From contig DBNK01000025.1 of the NCBI GenBank assembly GCA_002298335.1, positions 1-64,000 of the forward strand: a stretch of DNA of 64,000 bases. Reading direction: 5' to 3'. The stretch is from Thalassolituus sp. UBA674. Its GTDB lineage: Bacteria; Pseudomonadota; Gammaproteobacteria; Pseudomonadales; Oceanobacteraceae. Of the stretch, positions 17,088 through 27,174 are shown piece after piece. Every line of letters begins with the position of its first letter. Position 1 is the first letter of the stretch. The notes beneath the pieces are model-generated. The model saw only the letters and a program-made list of their open reading frames with translations, did no database searches and was not told where the DNA came from. A program made the translations under genes and the position numbers.

Positions 17088-17942
17088 ATGACCACCAAGA
17101 AAACCGTGACCGAACGTCTCTACGACGACTACGCCCAGTCCTTCACCGTCAGCGATCTGCTGTTTGAAGTACGCACTGAACACCAGCATCTGGAAATCTA
17201 TGAAACCCCGGCACTGGGTCGTGTGATGCTGCTCGACGGCGTGGTCCAGACCACCGAGAAAGACGAATTCATCTATCACGAAATGATGGTGCATGTGCCG
17301 CTGTTCGCTCACCCCAACCCGAAGCGCGTGCTGATCATCGGCGGCGGTGACGGCGGCATCATCCGCGAAGTCATGCGCCATAAGAACATCGAACACGTCA
17401 CTCAGGTTGAGATCGACCAGAGCGTCATCGACATGTGCAAACAGTACTTCCCGAACCACTCAGCCGGTGCCTATGACGATCCGCGCGCCAACATCGTAAT
17501 TGCCGACGGCAAAGACTTTGTCGCCAACTGCACCGAGACCTTCGATGTGATCATTTCTGACTCGACCGACCCGATTGGTCCGGGCGAAGTGCTGTTCACC
17601 TCTGACTTTTACGCGGATGAGAAAAAGTGCCTGAACCCGGGTGGCATTATGGTGGCGCAGAACGGTGTGCCCTTCTTCCAGGGTGATGAAATCACCAACA
17701 CCTACACCCGCCTGAGCAAGCTCTACCGCGAAGCCAGCTTCTATGTGGCACCGGTTCCGACTTACACCTGTGGTTTTATGACGCTGGCCTGGGCGACCGA
17801 TGATGAAGTACTGCGTCAGCAGTCGGTGGATACCATTGCGGAACGTTATGAGGCCGCTGGATTTGCGACGCGTTATTACAACCCGGAAATTCACTGTGCG
17901 GCGTTTGCGCTGCCGAATTATATTCGTGAATTAATGAAGTAA
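17088..17942 (+). CDS. speE: Spermidine synthase
   Basis: SpeE transfers an aminopropyl group from decarboxylated S-adenosylmethionine to putrescine. The 284-residue product matches the E. coli length (288). It shows the SAM-binding loop LIIGGGDGGIIREVM (about residues 81-95), the acidic VEIDQSVIDMCK segment, and the catalytic-site DSTDPIGPGEVLF. The putrescine-side residues around YHEMMVHVPLFAHP are typical. Starts at the ATG with MTTKKTVTERLYDDYAQSF. No speD is adjacent. Confidence 0.95.
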   Translation: MTTKKTVTERLYDDYAQSFTVSDLLFEVRTEHQHLEIYETPALGRVMLLDGVVQTTEKDEFIYHEMMVHVPLFAHPNPKRVLIIGGGDGGIIREVMRHKNIEHVTQVEIDQSVIDMCKQYFPNHSAGAYDDPRANIVIADGKDFVANCTETFDVIISDSTDPIGPGEVLFTSDFYADEKKCLNPGGIMVAQNGVPFFQGDEITNTYTRLSKLYREASFYVAPVPTYTCGFMTLAWATDDEVLRQQSVDTIAERYEAAGFATRYYNPEIHCAAFALPNYIRELMK

Positions 17943-17978
17943 GCTCTGAAATAATTTCACTTTATTCAGATTTTTCTT

Positions 17979-18017
17979 CCGGAGGATCTTATCCTCCGGG
18001 CCTCCTGCTTTTTTCGT
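17979..18017 (+). terminator. Probable terminator after speE
   Basis: A perfect 8-bp stem CCGGAGGA / TCCTCCGG (17979-17986 with 17992-17999) and a five-base loop, followed by CTCCTGCTTTTTT. The T run is separated by about ten bases from the stem, so termination may be less efficient. Confidence 0.6.
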
Positions 18018-18230
18018 CGACGACTCGCTAATCCCTTCTGACTTTAAGCTCACCAGGATCACGGGGTAATTCGGCGTCCTGCCTCAGTACCCCTGTCGAA
18101 ACATCCTGTTTCTCCGATCGGCTCGCTTTTCGTCATCCGGGGCTCGCAGCAGACGAAAAGAACGAAAGCGCGCATTACTCCTCCGAAGAAACACCTCAGA
18201 AATTCAGAATTTTATCCGCCCAGCAACAAA
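18018..18230. other. Intergenic stretch with one inverted repeat, no gene seen
   Basis: About 210 bp between the speE terminator and the terminator of the opposing gene. The only structure noticed is a 9-bp inverted repeat, CTTTTCGTC (18126-18134) and GACGAAAAG (18152-18160). No open frame with a ribosome site was seen. Confidence 0.5.
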
Positions 18231-18274
18231 AAAGCCTGAGATTACAGAAGTGATATCTGCAATGCTCAGGCTTT
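18231..18274 (-). terminator. Terminator of the HhH protein gene
   Basis: On the minus strand the stem AAAGCCTGAG / CTCAGGCTTT closes a longer loop containing a further pairing (TTGCAGATATC against GATATC-like bases), then TTTG. It lies 50 bp past the stop codon of the minus-strand gene at 18324 and is nearly symmetric, so it could act in both directions. Confidence 0.8.
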
Positions 18275-18323
18275 AATAGCCCTCCGGATTCAGCGCTTAG
18301 CTAACCCGGGACAACACTTTCTT

Positions 18324-19103
18324 TCAGACCTTCAGGCTGCCACGGACTTTTTCCAGCAGCTTGGCACCCATGCCTTTCGCCTTGATCACGTCATCCACAG
18401 ACTTGTAAGGACGACCGGCAACAATGGCTTCTGCCTGCTTGGTGGACAGACCTTTTACAGCGGCCAGTTCTGCAGCGGTGGCTTTGTTAACAGACACAGG
18501 CGCAGCCGCTTCTTTCTTCTCGGCGGCTTTTTTCGCAGGCGCTTTAGGAGCAGCTGGCTTCTTGGCTTCCGCGGGTTTTTTAGCCTCTGGCTTGGCAGTT
18601 ACTGGCTTAGCCGTCTCAGTCTTGGCGGCTTCCGGTTTGGCGGTTTCGCGCTTGGCGTTGATATCAACGACTTTGGCGTCTGCTTTGGCGCTTTCCACCA
18701 GTTGCAGATCCACACGGTATGGCAGATCAAAGTTGCGGAAATCGCGGGTTTCGAAGTTGTCGCCGTTCCATTCACGCAGCATCAGGCACAGGGTCCAGTT
18801 GCCGACAGAAGGCGCTTTGAAGATCAGATCGTATTCGCAGCCTGCAAGAAAGTGCTGACCCAGCATTTCACCGATCTGTGTACCGGCCAGAGGCTGGCCG
18901 TTAAAGTCACCGCCAGTGAACGGACGGTTCAGAGCCCAGAGTTCCAGACTCAGCGTACCGCTGATATTGCCTTCCGGACGGTCAGAACGGATGGCATCAA
19001 GGTTAACGATCACGCGGTCATTCTCAATGCGGTAACCGGCGTTACCGGACAGGAAGAGACCGTCGGTCTGAGTTTGGGTGTTGTTCTGGATTTCAGTAAG
19101 CAT
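18324..19103 (-). CDS. Helix-hairpin-helix protein with Lys/Ala/Pro linker
   Basis: A 259-residue protein in three parts. Residues 1-133 form a beta-rich domain of unknown type (LSLELWALNRPFTGGDFNG, later DLIFKAPSVGNWTLCLML). Residues about 145-195 are a low-complexity linker of KPEAAK/KPAEAKK repeats, reminiscent of histone-H1-like tails. Residues about 200-259 are a helix-hairpin-helix unit of the ComEA type (VNKATAAELAAVKGLSTKQA, then YKSVDDVIKAKGMGAKLLEK). The HhH part suggests nucleic-acid binding; no secretion signal is visible. It is a single gene with its own terminator, separated by 170 bp from the transglutaminase cluster. Confidence 0.8.
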   Translation of the reverse strand: MLTEIQNNTQTQTDGLFLSGNAGYRIENDRVIVNLDAIRSDRPEGNISGTLSLELWALNRPFTGGDFNGQPLAGTQIGEMLGQHFLAGCEYDLIFKAPSVGNWTLCLMLREWNGDNFETRDFRNFDLPYRVDLQLVESAKADAKVVDINAKRETAKPEAAKTETAKPVTAKPEAKKPAEAKKPAAPKAPAKKAAEKKEAAAPVSVNKATAAELAAVKGLSTKQAEAIVAGRPYKSVDDVIKAKGMGAKLLEKVRGSLKV

Positions 19104-19273
19104 GGCGATTCCTTTAGCTTATGTGTGACGTGCCCCGGCAGAATGGCTTTCCGCTGAGCCGGGCGGTCACAATAATAGACAATTATGACAATTGTGCGAG
19201 GGATTTTTGACGGAAAGCCGCATTTTATTTACAGCTTTGAAATCCGGGCCGGTGACTGGCCCGCAGAACAGAC

Positions 19274-20152
19274 TCAGATACGTGCGACGTCGACGGAGAC
19301 ACCCATCACCGGGTCGGTACCGCCGCCGAAAATCACGCCTCGCAGAGGCGTAACGTCGTAGAAATCACGTCCCCAGGCGGTGATGATGTGTTGTTCACCG
19401 GCCATGGTGTTGTTGGTCGGATCAAACTCAAACCAGCCCTCTTCCGGCGAATACACCGACAGCCAGGCGTGTGTGGCATCGGCACCGACCATTTTCTCCT
19501 GACCTTCCGGTGGCAGGGTCTCGATGTAGCCCGAGACGTACTTGGCGGCAAAACCCAGGGAGCGCAGGCAGGCAATCTGCAGATGGGCGAAGTCCTGACA
19601 CACGCCTTTGCGGCTGGCCATGACCTCCGACAGCGGTGTGGCGATGGTGGTTGCCAGTGGTGAGTATTCAAACTCGGTAAAGATGCGGTCGGTCAGCGCC
19701 GACACCGCGTTCAGCAGCGGCCGGTCCGGCTCAAACAGGTCTTCGGCAAAGGCTTTCAGCTCAGGAGCGGCCTTGATCATGGCCGAATCCATCTGATATT
19801 CCCGCGCCAGCAGTACATCACCCGTCGCCGGGTTACGCATCTGGCGCAGTACCTCGGCACAGGTCAGGCCCATATCCAGACTGATACCGCCTGTCTGAGG
19901 ACGGGTTTCCACCTCACTGGTGGCTGTGATCACCAGCTCACGGTGCGGTTTCTGAATCTCAAAATGGAATGCGGTATTACCGAAATAGTCTTCCCGCAGA
20001 TGGCCGGACACCGCAATCGGCGAGGCTTCGACCCGGCTGGTGTGGCAGGTCTGACGCCCTGTGGTGCGCGGTGTCATGTGCGCCAGGTTGTAGCAGTAGG
20101 ACACCCGGTCGGCGTATTTGTATTCGGTGATGTGGCGGATACGGTAGCGCAT
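19274..20152 (-). CDS. Transglutaminase-like cysteine protease-fold protein
   Basis: A 292-residue transglutaminase-like enzyme of the type encoded with alpha-E and circularly permuted ATP-grasp genes. The N-terminal beta domain starts MRYRIRHITEYKYADRVSYC, which is characteristic. The catalytic cysteine is in RKGVCQDFAHLQIACLRSLG, the histidine in DATHAWLSVYSPEEGWFEFD, and the aspartate in FDPTNN. The ATG at 20152 overlaps the stop of the upstream gene by one base (TAATG), pointing to coupled translation; an in-frame ATG 15 bp upstream is less likely. Family members are predicted peptidases or amide-forming enzymes acting on a peptide made by the neighbouring ligases. Confidence 0.88.
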   Translation of the reverse strand: MRYRIRHITEYKYADRVSYCYNLAHMTPRTTGRQTCHTSRVEASPIAVSGHLREDYFGNTAFHFEIQKPHRELVITATSEVETRPQTGGISLDMGLTCAEVLRQMRNPATGDVLLAREYQMDSAMIKAAPELKAFAEDLFEPDRPLLNAVSALTDRIFTEFEYSPLATTIATPLSEVMASRKGVCQDFAHLQIACLRSLGFAAKYVSGYIETLPPEGQEKMVGADATHAWLSVYSPEEGWFEFDPTNNTMAGEQHIITAWGRDFYDVTPLRGVIFGGGTDPVMGVSVDVARI

Positions 20153-22680
20153 TACAGACCTTCCCACTGGCCACTGACCAGCTGCTGCGACTGCTCTCTG
20201 TGGTCAAAGTAACGGTCACTGATCAGGTTGCTGATCTGAATCATGGCGGCTTTCTGTTCCTGCATGGTCACTTTCAGTTTTTTGCGTGCACCACTATCGT
20301 CGGCACAGGTTTCGGACAACGACAGCAGACGGATGCGGCTCAGAGCTTCAACCAGCACCCGCTCGACCGCAGGCAGTTCGTGCAGGTAGGTTTTCTTGTT
20401 CGGCATTTCGCGCAGCTGGACCTGCATCTTCTCCAGCTGATACATGATGGAACGCGGGTTGGACGGATCCAGCAGCACCAGGTCAAGACCGGTCTGCAGC
20501 GCGATACGCGCACCATGACGGCGGCGGTAACTGATCAGGCCTTCCATGATCAGCAGCAGAGCTTCGGTAATCCGCGACTGTTCCGGTTCCGGCAGTACCG
20601 GCCCAAGCAGACCACTGATCAGTGCGGCGCTCTGCATCGCCCGTTCCAGACGGCGGCCGATCTCGAGGAAGCGCCAGCCATAGCCACGCACCATACTTTC
20701 GTGACTCAGACCGGACAGCGCCATCAGCGCCGTGACCAGCGGGTTCAGCACATCTTCCGGCGACATCATGCCGGAGGGCTGACTGATGCTCAGCGCCGGG
20801 ATGGTATCGCGGATGTCGTTGATCACGCGATAGGTGTCCGAAGTCAGCAGTTCTTTGGCCTCGTCAGCGCAGAACAGCATGCTGTTCAGCATGTTGCCGA
20901 TGGCATTGTGCACCGGACCTTCCAGCAGCTGACGGGTCATGTCACTGTCGGTCGGCGGCACATTCATCACCGGCGTGGAGGTCGCTTCGGCAATCACCTG
21001 CAGCAGATAGGCACGCAGCTCCGGCGTCAGCGGCTCTTCACCATTGAGGAAGCTGTACGAGGTCCGCAGGATGCGCAGCGCCGCTTCCGCGCGTTCGGCG
21101 TAGCGGCCCAACCAGAAGAGGTTTTCCAGTACCCGGCTTGGCAGATTAACCAGATCCGTATCCCTTGCAGTCTGCTCATCGCCGCTTGGCAGATTGCTGA
21201 CTTCACGCTCGGGTTCAGAGGCCACCACCCAGGTGTCTTTCGATGACGCACCGGTCTGGCTGGAGATGATGAACTGATCGTCTTCCAGACCGACCCGGGT
21301 CAGACCACCCGGCATAATGCTGTACGAGCCGGTACCGGCAATGGCGTAACTGCGCAGAATCGCCGGGCGCGGCTGCAGGCTCTGATCTTTCAGGGTTGGC
21401 AGATAACTCGACGGCAGCAATGGCTGAGCGATGTACTGCATCGGCTCGGCTTCAATGCGGGCTTTCAGTTCGGCCAGCTGTTCTTTCGTGGCATGCGCGC
21501 CACTTACGGCGAACTGCCCGGTCATACGGAAGGTCGGCTTGACCACAAGCTGTTCAAGATGAGTAAGTACATACTCACGGTCTTTGCGTTCACCACACCA
21601 CCAGGTTTCCACCGACGGCAGGCGCAGCTCGCGGCCCAGCAGGGCTTTGGAAATGGCCGGCAGGTATTTCATCAGCACCGGGTTTTCCAGCACGCCGGAA
21701 CCCAGCGGATTGGCCACCACCAGATTACCCGAGCGCACCACATCCAGCAGGCCGGCAACGCCGAGACGGGAGTCACTGCGCAGCTCTACCGGGTCGCAGA
21801 ACCAGTCATCGACACGACGCAACAGGACGTCCACACGGTTGAGACCGTCGAGGGATTTCATCCACAGGAAGCCGTTACGCACCACCAGGTCATCACTCTG
21901 AACCAGATAAAAGCCCAGGTAGTTGGCCAGATAGGCGTGTTCAAAATAGGTTTCGTTACGCGGACCGGGGGTCAGTACCGCAATACGTGGACGTGACTGG
22001 TGCGGGCACAGGCTGATCAGCTTGGCGCGCAGCTGCTGGAAGAAGGCCGCCAGACGGTGGACATGGCTGTCGCGGAACAGGCTCGGGAACACCCGCGACA
22101 TGACCGTACGGTTTTCCAGCGCGTACCCCATGCCACTCGGTGCCTGCGTGCGGTCGGAGAGCACCAGCATGCTGCCGTCTTCGCGGCGGATCATATCCAC
22201 GGCGTGGACAATCAGTTCATGATCACCCGGCATCTTGATGCCATGACAGGCACGCAGGAAACCGCGGTGGGCAAACAGACCTTCCGGCGGAATCACGCCG
22301 GTGCGGATCAGCTGGCGCGGGCCATACAGATCGCGCAGCAGCAGGTTAAGCAGCTCGGCACGTTCCAGCAGGCCACTTTCAATATCGCCCCACTCATCGC
22401 TGCCGATGATGTTGGGCACCAGATCCAGCCCCCAGATGCGCGCCGGATTGATGTCATCGGTATAGACGTTGTACGACGCACCGTCATCACGCAGCAGACG
22501 CATGGCCTTCTGCTGACGCTCATCAAGGGCTTCAGGAGTGATGCTTTTCAGACTGTCGAGCAGATAGGCCCAGTGCGGTTTGATTTCACCGTCGGCACCA
22601 CGGACTTCGTCCCCGGCTAATCCGGGGACGTTGTAGTCCAGGGTGTTCAGACCCGTTTGCTGAGGAAGCTCGGCGCTCAT
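20152..22680 (-). CDS. Circularly permuted ATP-grasp fused to alpha-E domain
   Basis: An 842-residue two-domain protein. The N-terminal half (about 60-500) is a circularly permuted ATP-grasp: ARIWGLDLVPNIIGSDEWGD, GYALENRTVMSRVFP, then RPRIAVLTPGPRNETYFEHA, and GGLTRVG near the end of the domain. The C-terminal half (about 530-840) is the all-helical alpha-E domain (LPSRVLENLFWLGRYAERAE). ATP-grasp members of this type are predicted to form amide or peptide bonds. The same two domains occur as separate genes at 27174-28637 and 26239-27174, so this cluster carries both the fused and the split version. It lies 63 bp downstream of the large transglutaminase gene. Confidence 0.88.
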   Translation of the reverse strand: MSAELPQQTGLNTLDYNVPGLAGDEVRGADGEIKPHWAYLLDSLKSITPEALDERQQKAMRLLRDDGASYNVYTDDINPARIWGLDLVPNIIGSDEWGDIESGLLERAELLNLLLRDLYGPRQLIRTGVIPPEGLFAHRGFLRACHGIKMPGDHELIVHAVDMIRREDGSMLVLSDRTQAPSGMGYALENRTVMSRVFPSLFRDSHVHRLAAFFQQLRAKLISLCPHQSRPRIAVLTPGPRNETYFEHAYLANYLGFYLVQSDDLVVRNGFLWMKSLDGLNRVDVLLRRVDDWFCDPVELRSDSRLGVAGLLDVVRSGNLVVANPLGSGVLENPVLMKYLPAISKALLGRELRLPSVETWWCGERKDREYVLTHLEQLVVKPTFRMTGQFAVSGAHATKEQLAELKARIEAEPMQYIAQPLLPSSYLPTLKDQSLQPRPAILRSYAIAGTGSYSIMPGGLTRVGLEDDQFIISSQTGASSKDTWVVASEPEREVSNLPSGDEQTARDTDLVNLPSRVLENLFWLGRYAERAEAALRILRTSYSFLNGEEPLTPELRAYLLQVIAEATSTPVMNVPPTDSDMTRQLLEGPVHNAIGNMLNSMLFCADEAKELLTSDTYRVINDIRDTIPALSISQPSGMMSPEDVLNPLVTALMALSGLSHESMVRGYGWRFLEIGRRLERAMQSAALISGLLGPVLPEPEQSRITEALLLIMEGLISYRRRHGARIALQTGLDLVLLDPSNPRSIMYQLEKMQVQLREMPNKKTYLHELPAVERVLVEALSRIRLLSLSETCADDSGARKKLKVTMQEQKAAMIQISNLISDRYFDHREQSQQLVSGQWEGL

Positions 22681-22743
22681 AATGTGTTGTCAATTCTGCT
22701 GGCCAGTCAGGGCCGCTCATTATGGCAGATAACCGCCGGGTTC

Positions 22744-25700
22744 TCAGCTTCTGGGTTTGGTCCGCAGATCCAGGGTCCAGGGATACTCGTCGTACGACTC
22801 TTCCGGTGGTGGCGCCATCGGACGTGGGTCCGTGTGCGGGAAGAACTGACGCAGGGCATCCACATCCGGACGTGGCGTGAACGGCCCCTGAGTAAACTCG
22901 GTATCCGTGAAGCGGTTGCCACGGCGGGATTCCGCTTCAAAGGCGTTCACCGGGAAGGTGTCGTAGCTGCGGCCACCCGGATGCGATACGTGGTAAGTAC
23001 AGCCACCGATGGAGCGGCCATTCCAGGTATCAATCAGGTCCAGCGTCAGCGGTGCATGAATACCGATGGTCGGGTGTAGCGCCGATGGCGGTGCCCAGGC
23101 CTTGTAACGCACGCCAGCCACGAACTCACCATGACGGCCTGTGCTGCGCAGTGGAACACGACGACCGTTACAGGCCAGCACATAGCGCTCGCCGGTCAGG
23201 CCGGTGACCCGCACCTGCAGACGCTCAACCGAGGAATCCACATAACGCGCGGTACCGAAGCTGGAGACTTCTTCACCCAGTACGTTCCATGGCTCAATCG
23301 CCCAGCACAGCTCCAGCTGGATATCGCCCAGCTCCACCGTGCCGTAATGCGGGAAGCGGAATTCGCGGAACGGCAGCAGCCATTCGGCTTTGAAATCCAG
23401 ACCGTGGGCCTGCAGATCGTCAGCCACTTCTTTCACGTCCTGCCAGATGTAGTGCGGCAACATGAACTGGTCATGCAGACGTGTACCCCAGCGCACCAGT
23501 TTCTGCTTGTACGGGTTCTTCCAGAAACGTACCACCAGAGCCCGCAGCAGCAATGCCTGCACCAGCGCCATGCGGCTGTGTGGCGGCATTTCGAAACCAC
23601 GGAACTCAAGCAGACCGAGACGGCCCGCCGGGCTGCCCGGGGCAAACATCTTATCGATACAGAACTCGGCACGGTGGGTATTACCGGTCAGGTCAATCAG
23701 CAGGTTACGCATGATGCGGTCAACCAGCCACGGCTGCGGTACTTCACCTTCCGGAATCTGCTGGAAGGCAATTTCCAGTTCGTACAGGTTCTCGTCACGG
23801 CCTTCATCCACACGTGGCGCCTGCGAGGTCGGGCCGATAAAGGCACCGGAGAACAGGTACGACAGTGACGGGTGATTCTGCCAGTAAGTCACAAAGCTGC
23901 GCAGCAGGTCCGGACGACGCAGGAAGGGGCTGTCCGCCGGGGTCGCGCCACCCAGGGTAATGTGGTTACCACCACCGGTACCGGTATGACGGCCATCGAG
24001 CATGAACTTTTCAGAGCCCAGACGCGATTCGCGTGCGGCCTGATACAGTTCCGTCATGTTGCTGACCATATCTTCCCAGTTGGTGGCCGGGTGAATGTTC
24101 ACCTCGATAACACCCGGGTCCGGGGTCACCAGCAGTTTCTGCAGACGGTGATCGCGCGGCGGTTCATAGCCTTCGATCACCACCGGCATATCCAGCTCGG
24201 TCGCGGTCTCTTCAATCAGCGCCATCAGGTTGATGTAGCCTTCAAGGTACGGCAGCGGTGGCATAAAGATGTGAATCTTGCCGTCACGCGGCTCGATACA
24301 CATGGCAGTACGCATCAGATTCTTCCAGCGGTAGCCATCCTGCTCTCCGGCAACAGCACCCTGCGGAGCCTGAGTCTGTGGCGCAGCACTGCCCGCGGCA
24401 GGCTCACGTTCCAGCGCCATCTGGACGATGTGCTCAGCGGTATCCAGCGGCCCGGTTTCACGGAACGGATCAGCCTCTTTCACCAGCTTGTCGTCCTGCG
24501 TCGCAGGCGGCAGGCTGTTCAGTGGCAGACGCAGACCAATCGGCGAATCGCCCGGAATCAGCGTCAGGCGCTCACGGCGGAATTCCCATTTACAGGACTG
24601 CCAGCAGTTGCCGTAGTAGTTCCACTCAATCGGAATGACAAAACCGGTCGGGGTATCCAGACCCTGCTGCAGTACGCGCGCCAGACGGCGGCGGCCCAGC
24701 TCATCTTTCTCGCTGGCAATGCTGCCATCAATTCCAGGTGGCAGGTTCTGTTCTTCCAGCAGGTAATGCAGACCGTCTTCATAGGCCGGATGCACACAGA
24801 ACTGCGGCACGTTGAACAGAGCCGCCAGACGCTTGGCAAAACTTTCTGCCTCTTTATGGGTGTGGCCGTAATTCTTGTCGATGCGGGCCAGCAGCGACTG
24901 ACGACGCCACAGCGGCTCGCCATCGGTACGCCAGAACAGACCCAGCGCCCAGCGCGGGACTTCTTCACCCGGATACCACTTGCCCTGACCGTAATGCAGC
25001 AGGCCCTGTGGCGCGAAATGATCGCGCAGGCGCAGCAGCAGGGTTTTCGCCAGTGACAGTTTGTCTTTGCCCAGGGCTTCGGTATTCCACTGTGCGGATT
25101 CCATATCATCGATGGAGACGAACGTCGGCTCACCGCCCATGGTCAGGCGGATGTCTTCCTGCATCAGGATGTCATCGACCTTCTGACCCAGTGCCAGTGC
25201 ATCGGCCCATTCGTTGTCGGTGTACGGCTTAGTTACGCGTGGGTCTTCGTGAATACGGAAGACTTCGTTGCTGTAGCTGAATTCGACTTCACACTCGTCG
25301 GTGAAACCGGAAATAGGAGCTGCAGACACCGGGTGTGGCGTACAGGCCAGCGGAATATGACCTTCAGAAGCGAACAGACCAGAGGTCGGATCGAGACCCA
25401 CCCAGCCCGCACCCGGCAGATAGACTTCGCACCAGGCGTGCAGGTCGGTGAAGTCCGCTTCCGGACCGGACGGACCATCCAGTGATTTCTCGTCTGAGGT
25501 CAGCTGCACCAGATAACCGGAAGCAAAGCGCGCCGCCAGACCCAGATGACGCAGCGCCTGCACCATCAGCCAGGCCGAGTCACGGCAGGAGCCTTTGGCC
25601 AGCTCAAGGGTTTCTTCCGGCGTCTGTACACCCGGCTCAAAGCGCAGGCTGTACTCAATGTCGTTCTGCAGGCGCATGTTGAGGTTGACGAGAAAGTCGA

Positions 25701-26124
25701 TGGTACGCATTTTTTCGCGCGGAATGCTCTCCAGCAGCGAGGTGAACATATCACCTTCCTGGGTGCATTCCAGATACGGTTCCAGCTCTTTCTGCAGCTG
25801 TTTATCGTAAGTGAACGGGAATTCTTCGGCGTAGTCTTCGATAAAGAAGTCGAATGGGTTAATCACCGTCATATCGGCGATGACTTCCACTTCCACCGCC
25901 AGACGGGTGGTTTTTTCCGGGAACACCAGACGCGCCTGGAAGTTACCGTAGGCGTCCTGCTGCCAGTTGATGAAGTGATCTTCCGGCTCGACTTTCAGGC
26001 TGTAGGCCTTGATCGGTGTACGGCTGTGCGGTGCGGGGCGCAGACGCACCACGTGTGGCGACAGGTTCACCGGGCGGTCAAAGTCGTAGTAGGTCTTGTG
26101 CTGTAACGCAACAGTAATGGTCAT
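22744..26124 (-). CDS. Large transglutaminase-like protein with DUF2126 domain
   Basis: A 1126-residue protein. The N-terminus is a transglutaminase N-domain (MTITVALQHKTYYDFDRPVN). The catalytic domain follows, with the cysteine in AKGSCRDSAWLMVQALRHLG, the histidine in DLHAWCEVYLPGAGWVGLDP and an aspartate close behind. The long C-terminal part (about 300-1120) is the DUF2126 region, including RLTMGGEPTFVSIDD and TGGGNHITLGGATPADSPFL; its role is unknown but it often accompanies alpha-E and ATP-grasp genes. Full length compares well with family members of about 1100 residues. Gap to the alpha-E gene upstream is 114 bp. Confidence 0.9.
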   Translation of the reverse strand: MTITVALQHKTYYDFDRPVNLSPHVVRLRPAPHSRTPIKAYSLKVEPEDHFINWQQDAYGNFQARLVFPEKTTRLAVEVEVIADMTVINPFDFFIEDYAEEFPFTYDKQLQKELEPYLECTQEGDMFTSLLESIPREKMRTIDFLVNLNMRLQNDIEYSLRFEPGVQTPEETLELAKGSCRDSAWLMVQALRHLGLAARFASGYLVQLTSDEKSLDGPSGPEADFTDLHAWCEVYLPGAGWVGLDPTSGLFASEGHIPLACTPHPVSAAPISGFTDECEVEFSYSNEVFRIHEDPRVTKPYTDNEWADALALGQKVDDILMQEDIRLTMGGEPTFVSIDDMESAQWNTEALGKDKLSLAKTLLLRLRDHFAPQGLLHYGQGKWYPGEEVPRWALGLFWRTDGEPLWRRQSLLARIDKNYGHTHKEAESFAKRLAALFNVPQFCVHPAYEDGLHYLLEEQNLPPGIDGSIASEKDELGRRRLARVLQQGLDTPTGFVIPIEWNYYGNCWQSCKWEFRRERLTLIPGDSPIGLRLPLNSLPPATQDDKLVKEADPFRETGPLDTAEHIVQMALEREPAAGSAAPQTQAPQGAVAGEQDGYRWKNLMRTAMCIEPRDGKIHIFMPPLPYLEGYINLMALIEETATELDMPVVIEGYEPPRDHRLQKLLVTPDPGVIEVNIHPATNWEDMVSNMTELYQAARESRLGSEKFMLDGRHTGTGGGNHITLGGATPADSPFLRRPDLLRSFVTYWQNHPSLSYLFSGAFIGPTSQAPRVDEGRDENLYELEIAFQQIPEGEVPQPWLVDRIMRNLLIDLTGNTHRAEFCIDKMFAPGSPAGRLGLLEFRGFEMPPHSRMALVQALLLRALVVRFWKNPYKQKLVRWGTRLHDQFMLPHYIWQDVKEVADDLQAHGLDFKAEWLLPFREFRFPHYGTVELGDIQLELCWAIEPWNVLGEEVSSFGTARYVDSSVERLQVRVTGLTGERYVLACNGRRVPLRSTGRHGEFVAGVRYKAWAPPSALHPTIGIHAPLTLDLIDTWNGRSIGGCTYHVSHPGGRSYDTFPVNAFEAESRRGNRFTDTEFTQGPFTPRPDVDALRQFFPHTDPRPMAPPPEESYDEYPWTLDLRTKPRS

Positions 26125-26238
26125 ATCTGGATCCGGCAGTTATCCATGGGGCGCGCTTACGACGGTAAGCAACACCGGTTTTCGGAAAATAGATTTGGGT
26201 CAGTCGTGACCCCGCAACGGCGGGGCACGACAGACAGA

Positions 26239-27174
26239 TTACTGGTCAGTGAGGAACCAGGTACGTCCGATCAGGAAGTGCAGATTGCGGATGCTGATCT
26301 GCAGTTCGTTCAGTTCATCACGGAATTCCTGTCCATGGCCGCCATGTTCGCCACAGGCCATGACAGCTCTGTGAAGCTTACGGATTTCTTTAATGACTTT
26401 GTCGGAGCGCGGCAGCGCCTCGGCTGCGAGAATCATTTCACTCAGACAGAATCCGGCGGAACGCGGGAAGTGCGGGTCCGTCATCAGATACTGCACCACA
26501 GCCTCACCTTTGATGGAACTGCGCATAGCACGGCGGAATGGCTGATCGGCATTCAGTGAACGCAGCACGTTACCCCAGATGATCTGGCGGCTGTTGACGG
26601 CGAAGTCGTCGTCTTCCACCTGAATGATGGCGGCGACACCGGCGTCGATGTTACGCGTGGTCATGTCCGCGCGTTCCAGATACTGGCCCAGCTGCAGCAT
26701 TTCCCAGCCTTCATCGCGCGGCATACTGACGCTCATGAGACCGACGATCTGCAGGCAGCAGGTAATCAGGTTGTCGAGGAAGTCATGGCGGTTACTGCGG
26801 TTCACACCCTGCTGCAGGTTCTCCTGCACATACTGGGTGGTCTCGTTGATCAGCTCCCAGGCTTCTGCCGGCACCACATCACGTGTGGTACGCACATTCT
26901 CGCGGATGGCCATCAGCGAGGAAATAACGGAGCTCGGATTCGTATCGTCACCGAGGAGAAACTTCACCACATTACGTTCATCCTGAACCGAATAACGCTC
27001 CGCAAAGCTTTCTTCCAGATTGTTAATCGTGATCAGGTTGTACCAGCCCAGATTGACCTGCCGCGGCATATCAAACAGGAGTTTGTCATAAATACTGAGC
27101 AGTCGTGCCGTGCTCTCGGCCCGTTCGATGTAACGGCCCGTCCAGTAAATTCGTTCAGCTACTTTTGAAAGCAT
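26239..27174 (-). CDS. Alpha-E domain protein
   Basis: A 311-residue all-helical alpha-E family protein (DUF403). The opening MLSKVAERIYWTGRYIERAE is the signature segment, shared with the C-terminal half of the protein at 20152-22680. It starts at the ATG that overlaps the stop of the ATP-grasp gene by one base (TGATG), so the two are probably made in equal amounts and may form a complex. Biochemical function is not established; by context it works with the ATP-grasp ligase. Confidence 0.9.
   Translation of the reverse strand: MLSKVAERIYWTGRYIERAESTARLLSIYDKLLFDMPRQVNLGWYNLITINNLEESFAERYSVQDERNVVKFLLGDDTNPSSVISSLMAIRENVRTTRDVVPAEAWELINETTQYVQENLQQGVNRSNRHDFLDNLITCCLQIVGLMSVSMPRDEGWEMLQLGQYLERADMTTRNIDAGVAAIIQVEDDDFAVNSRQIIWGNVLRSLNADQPFRRAMRSSIKGEAVVQYLMTDPHFPRSAGFCLSEMILAAEALPRSDKVIKEIRKLHRAVMACGEHGGHGQEFRDELNELQISIRNLHFLIGRTWFLTDQ

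Noticed and set aside
19150..19200. Regulatory dyad CAATTATGACAATTG upstream of the HhH gene
   Set aside because: The repeat is short and AT-rich; no matching regulator or correctly spaced promoter could be established.
20200..21246. Plus-strand open frame opposite the ATP-grasp/alpha-E fusion
   Set aside because: Antisense shadow of a well-supported gene; its protein has no recognisable domain.
23872..25056. Plus-strand open frame opposite the DUF2126 gene
   Set aside because: Antisense shadow with arginine- and glutamine-rich composition and no family.
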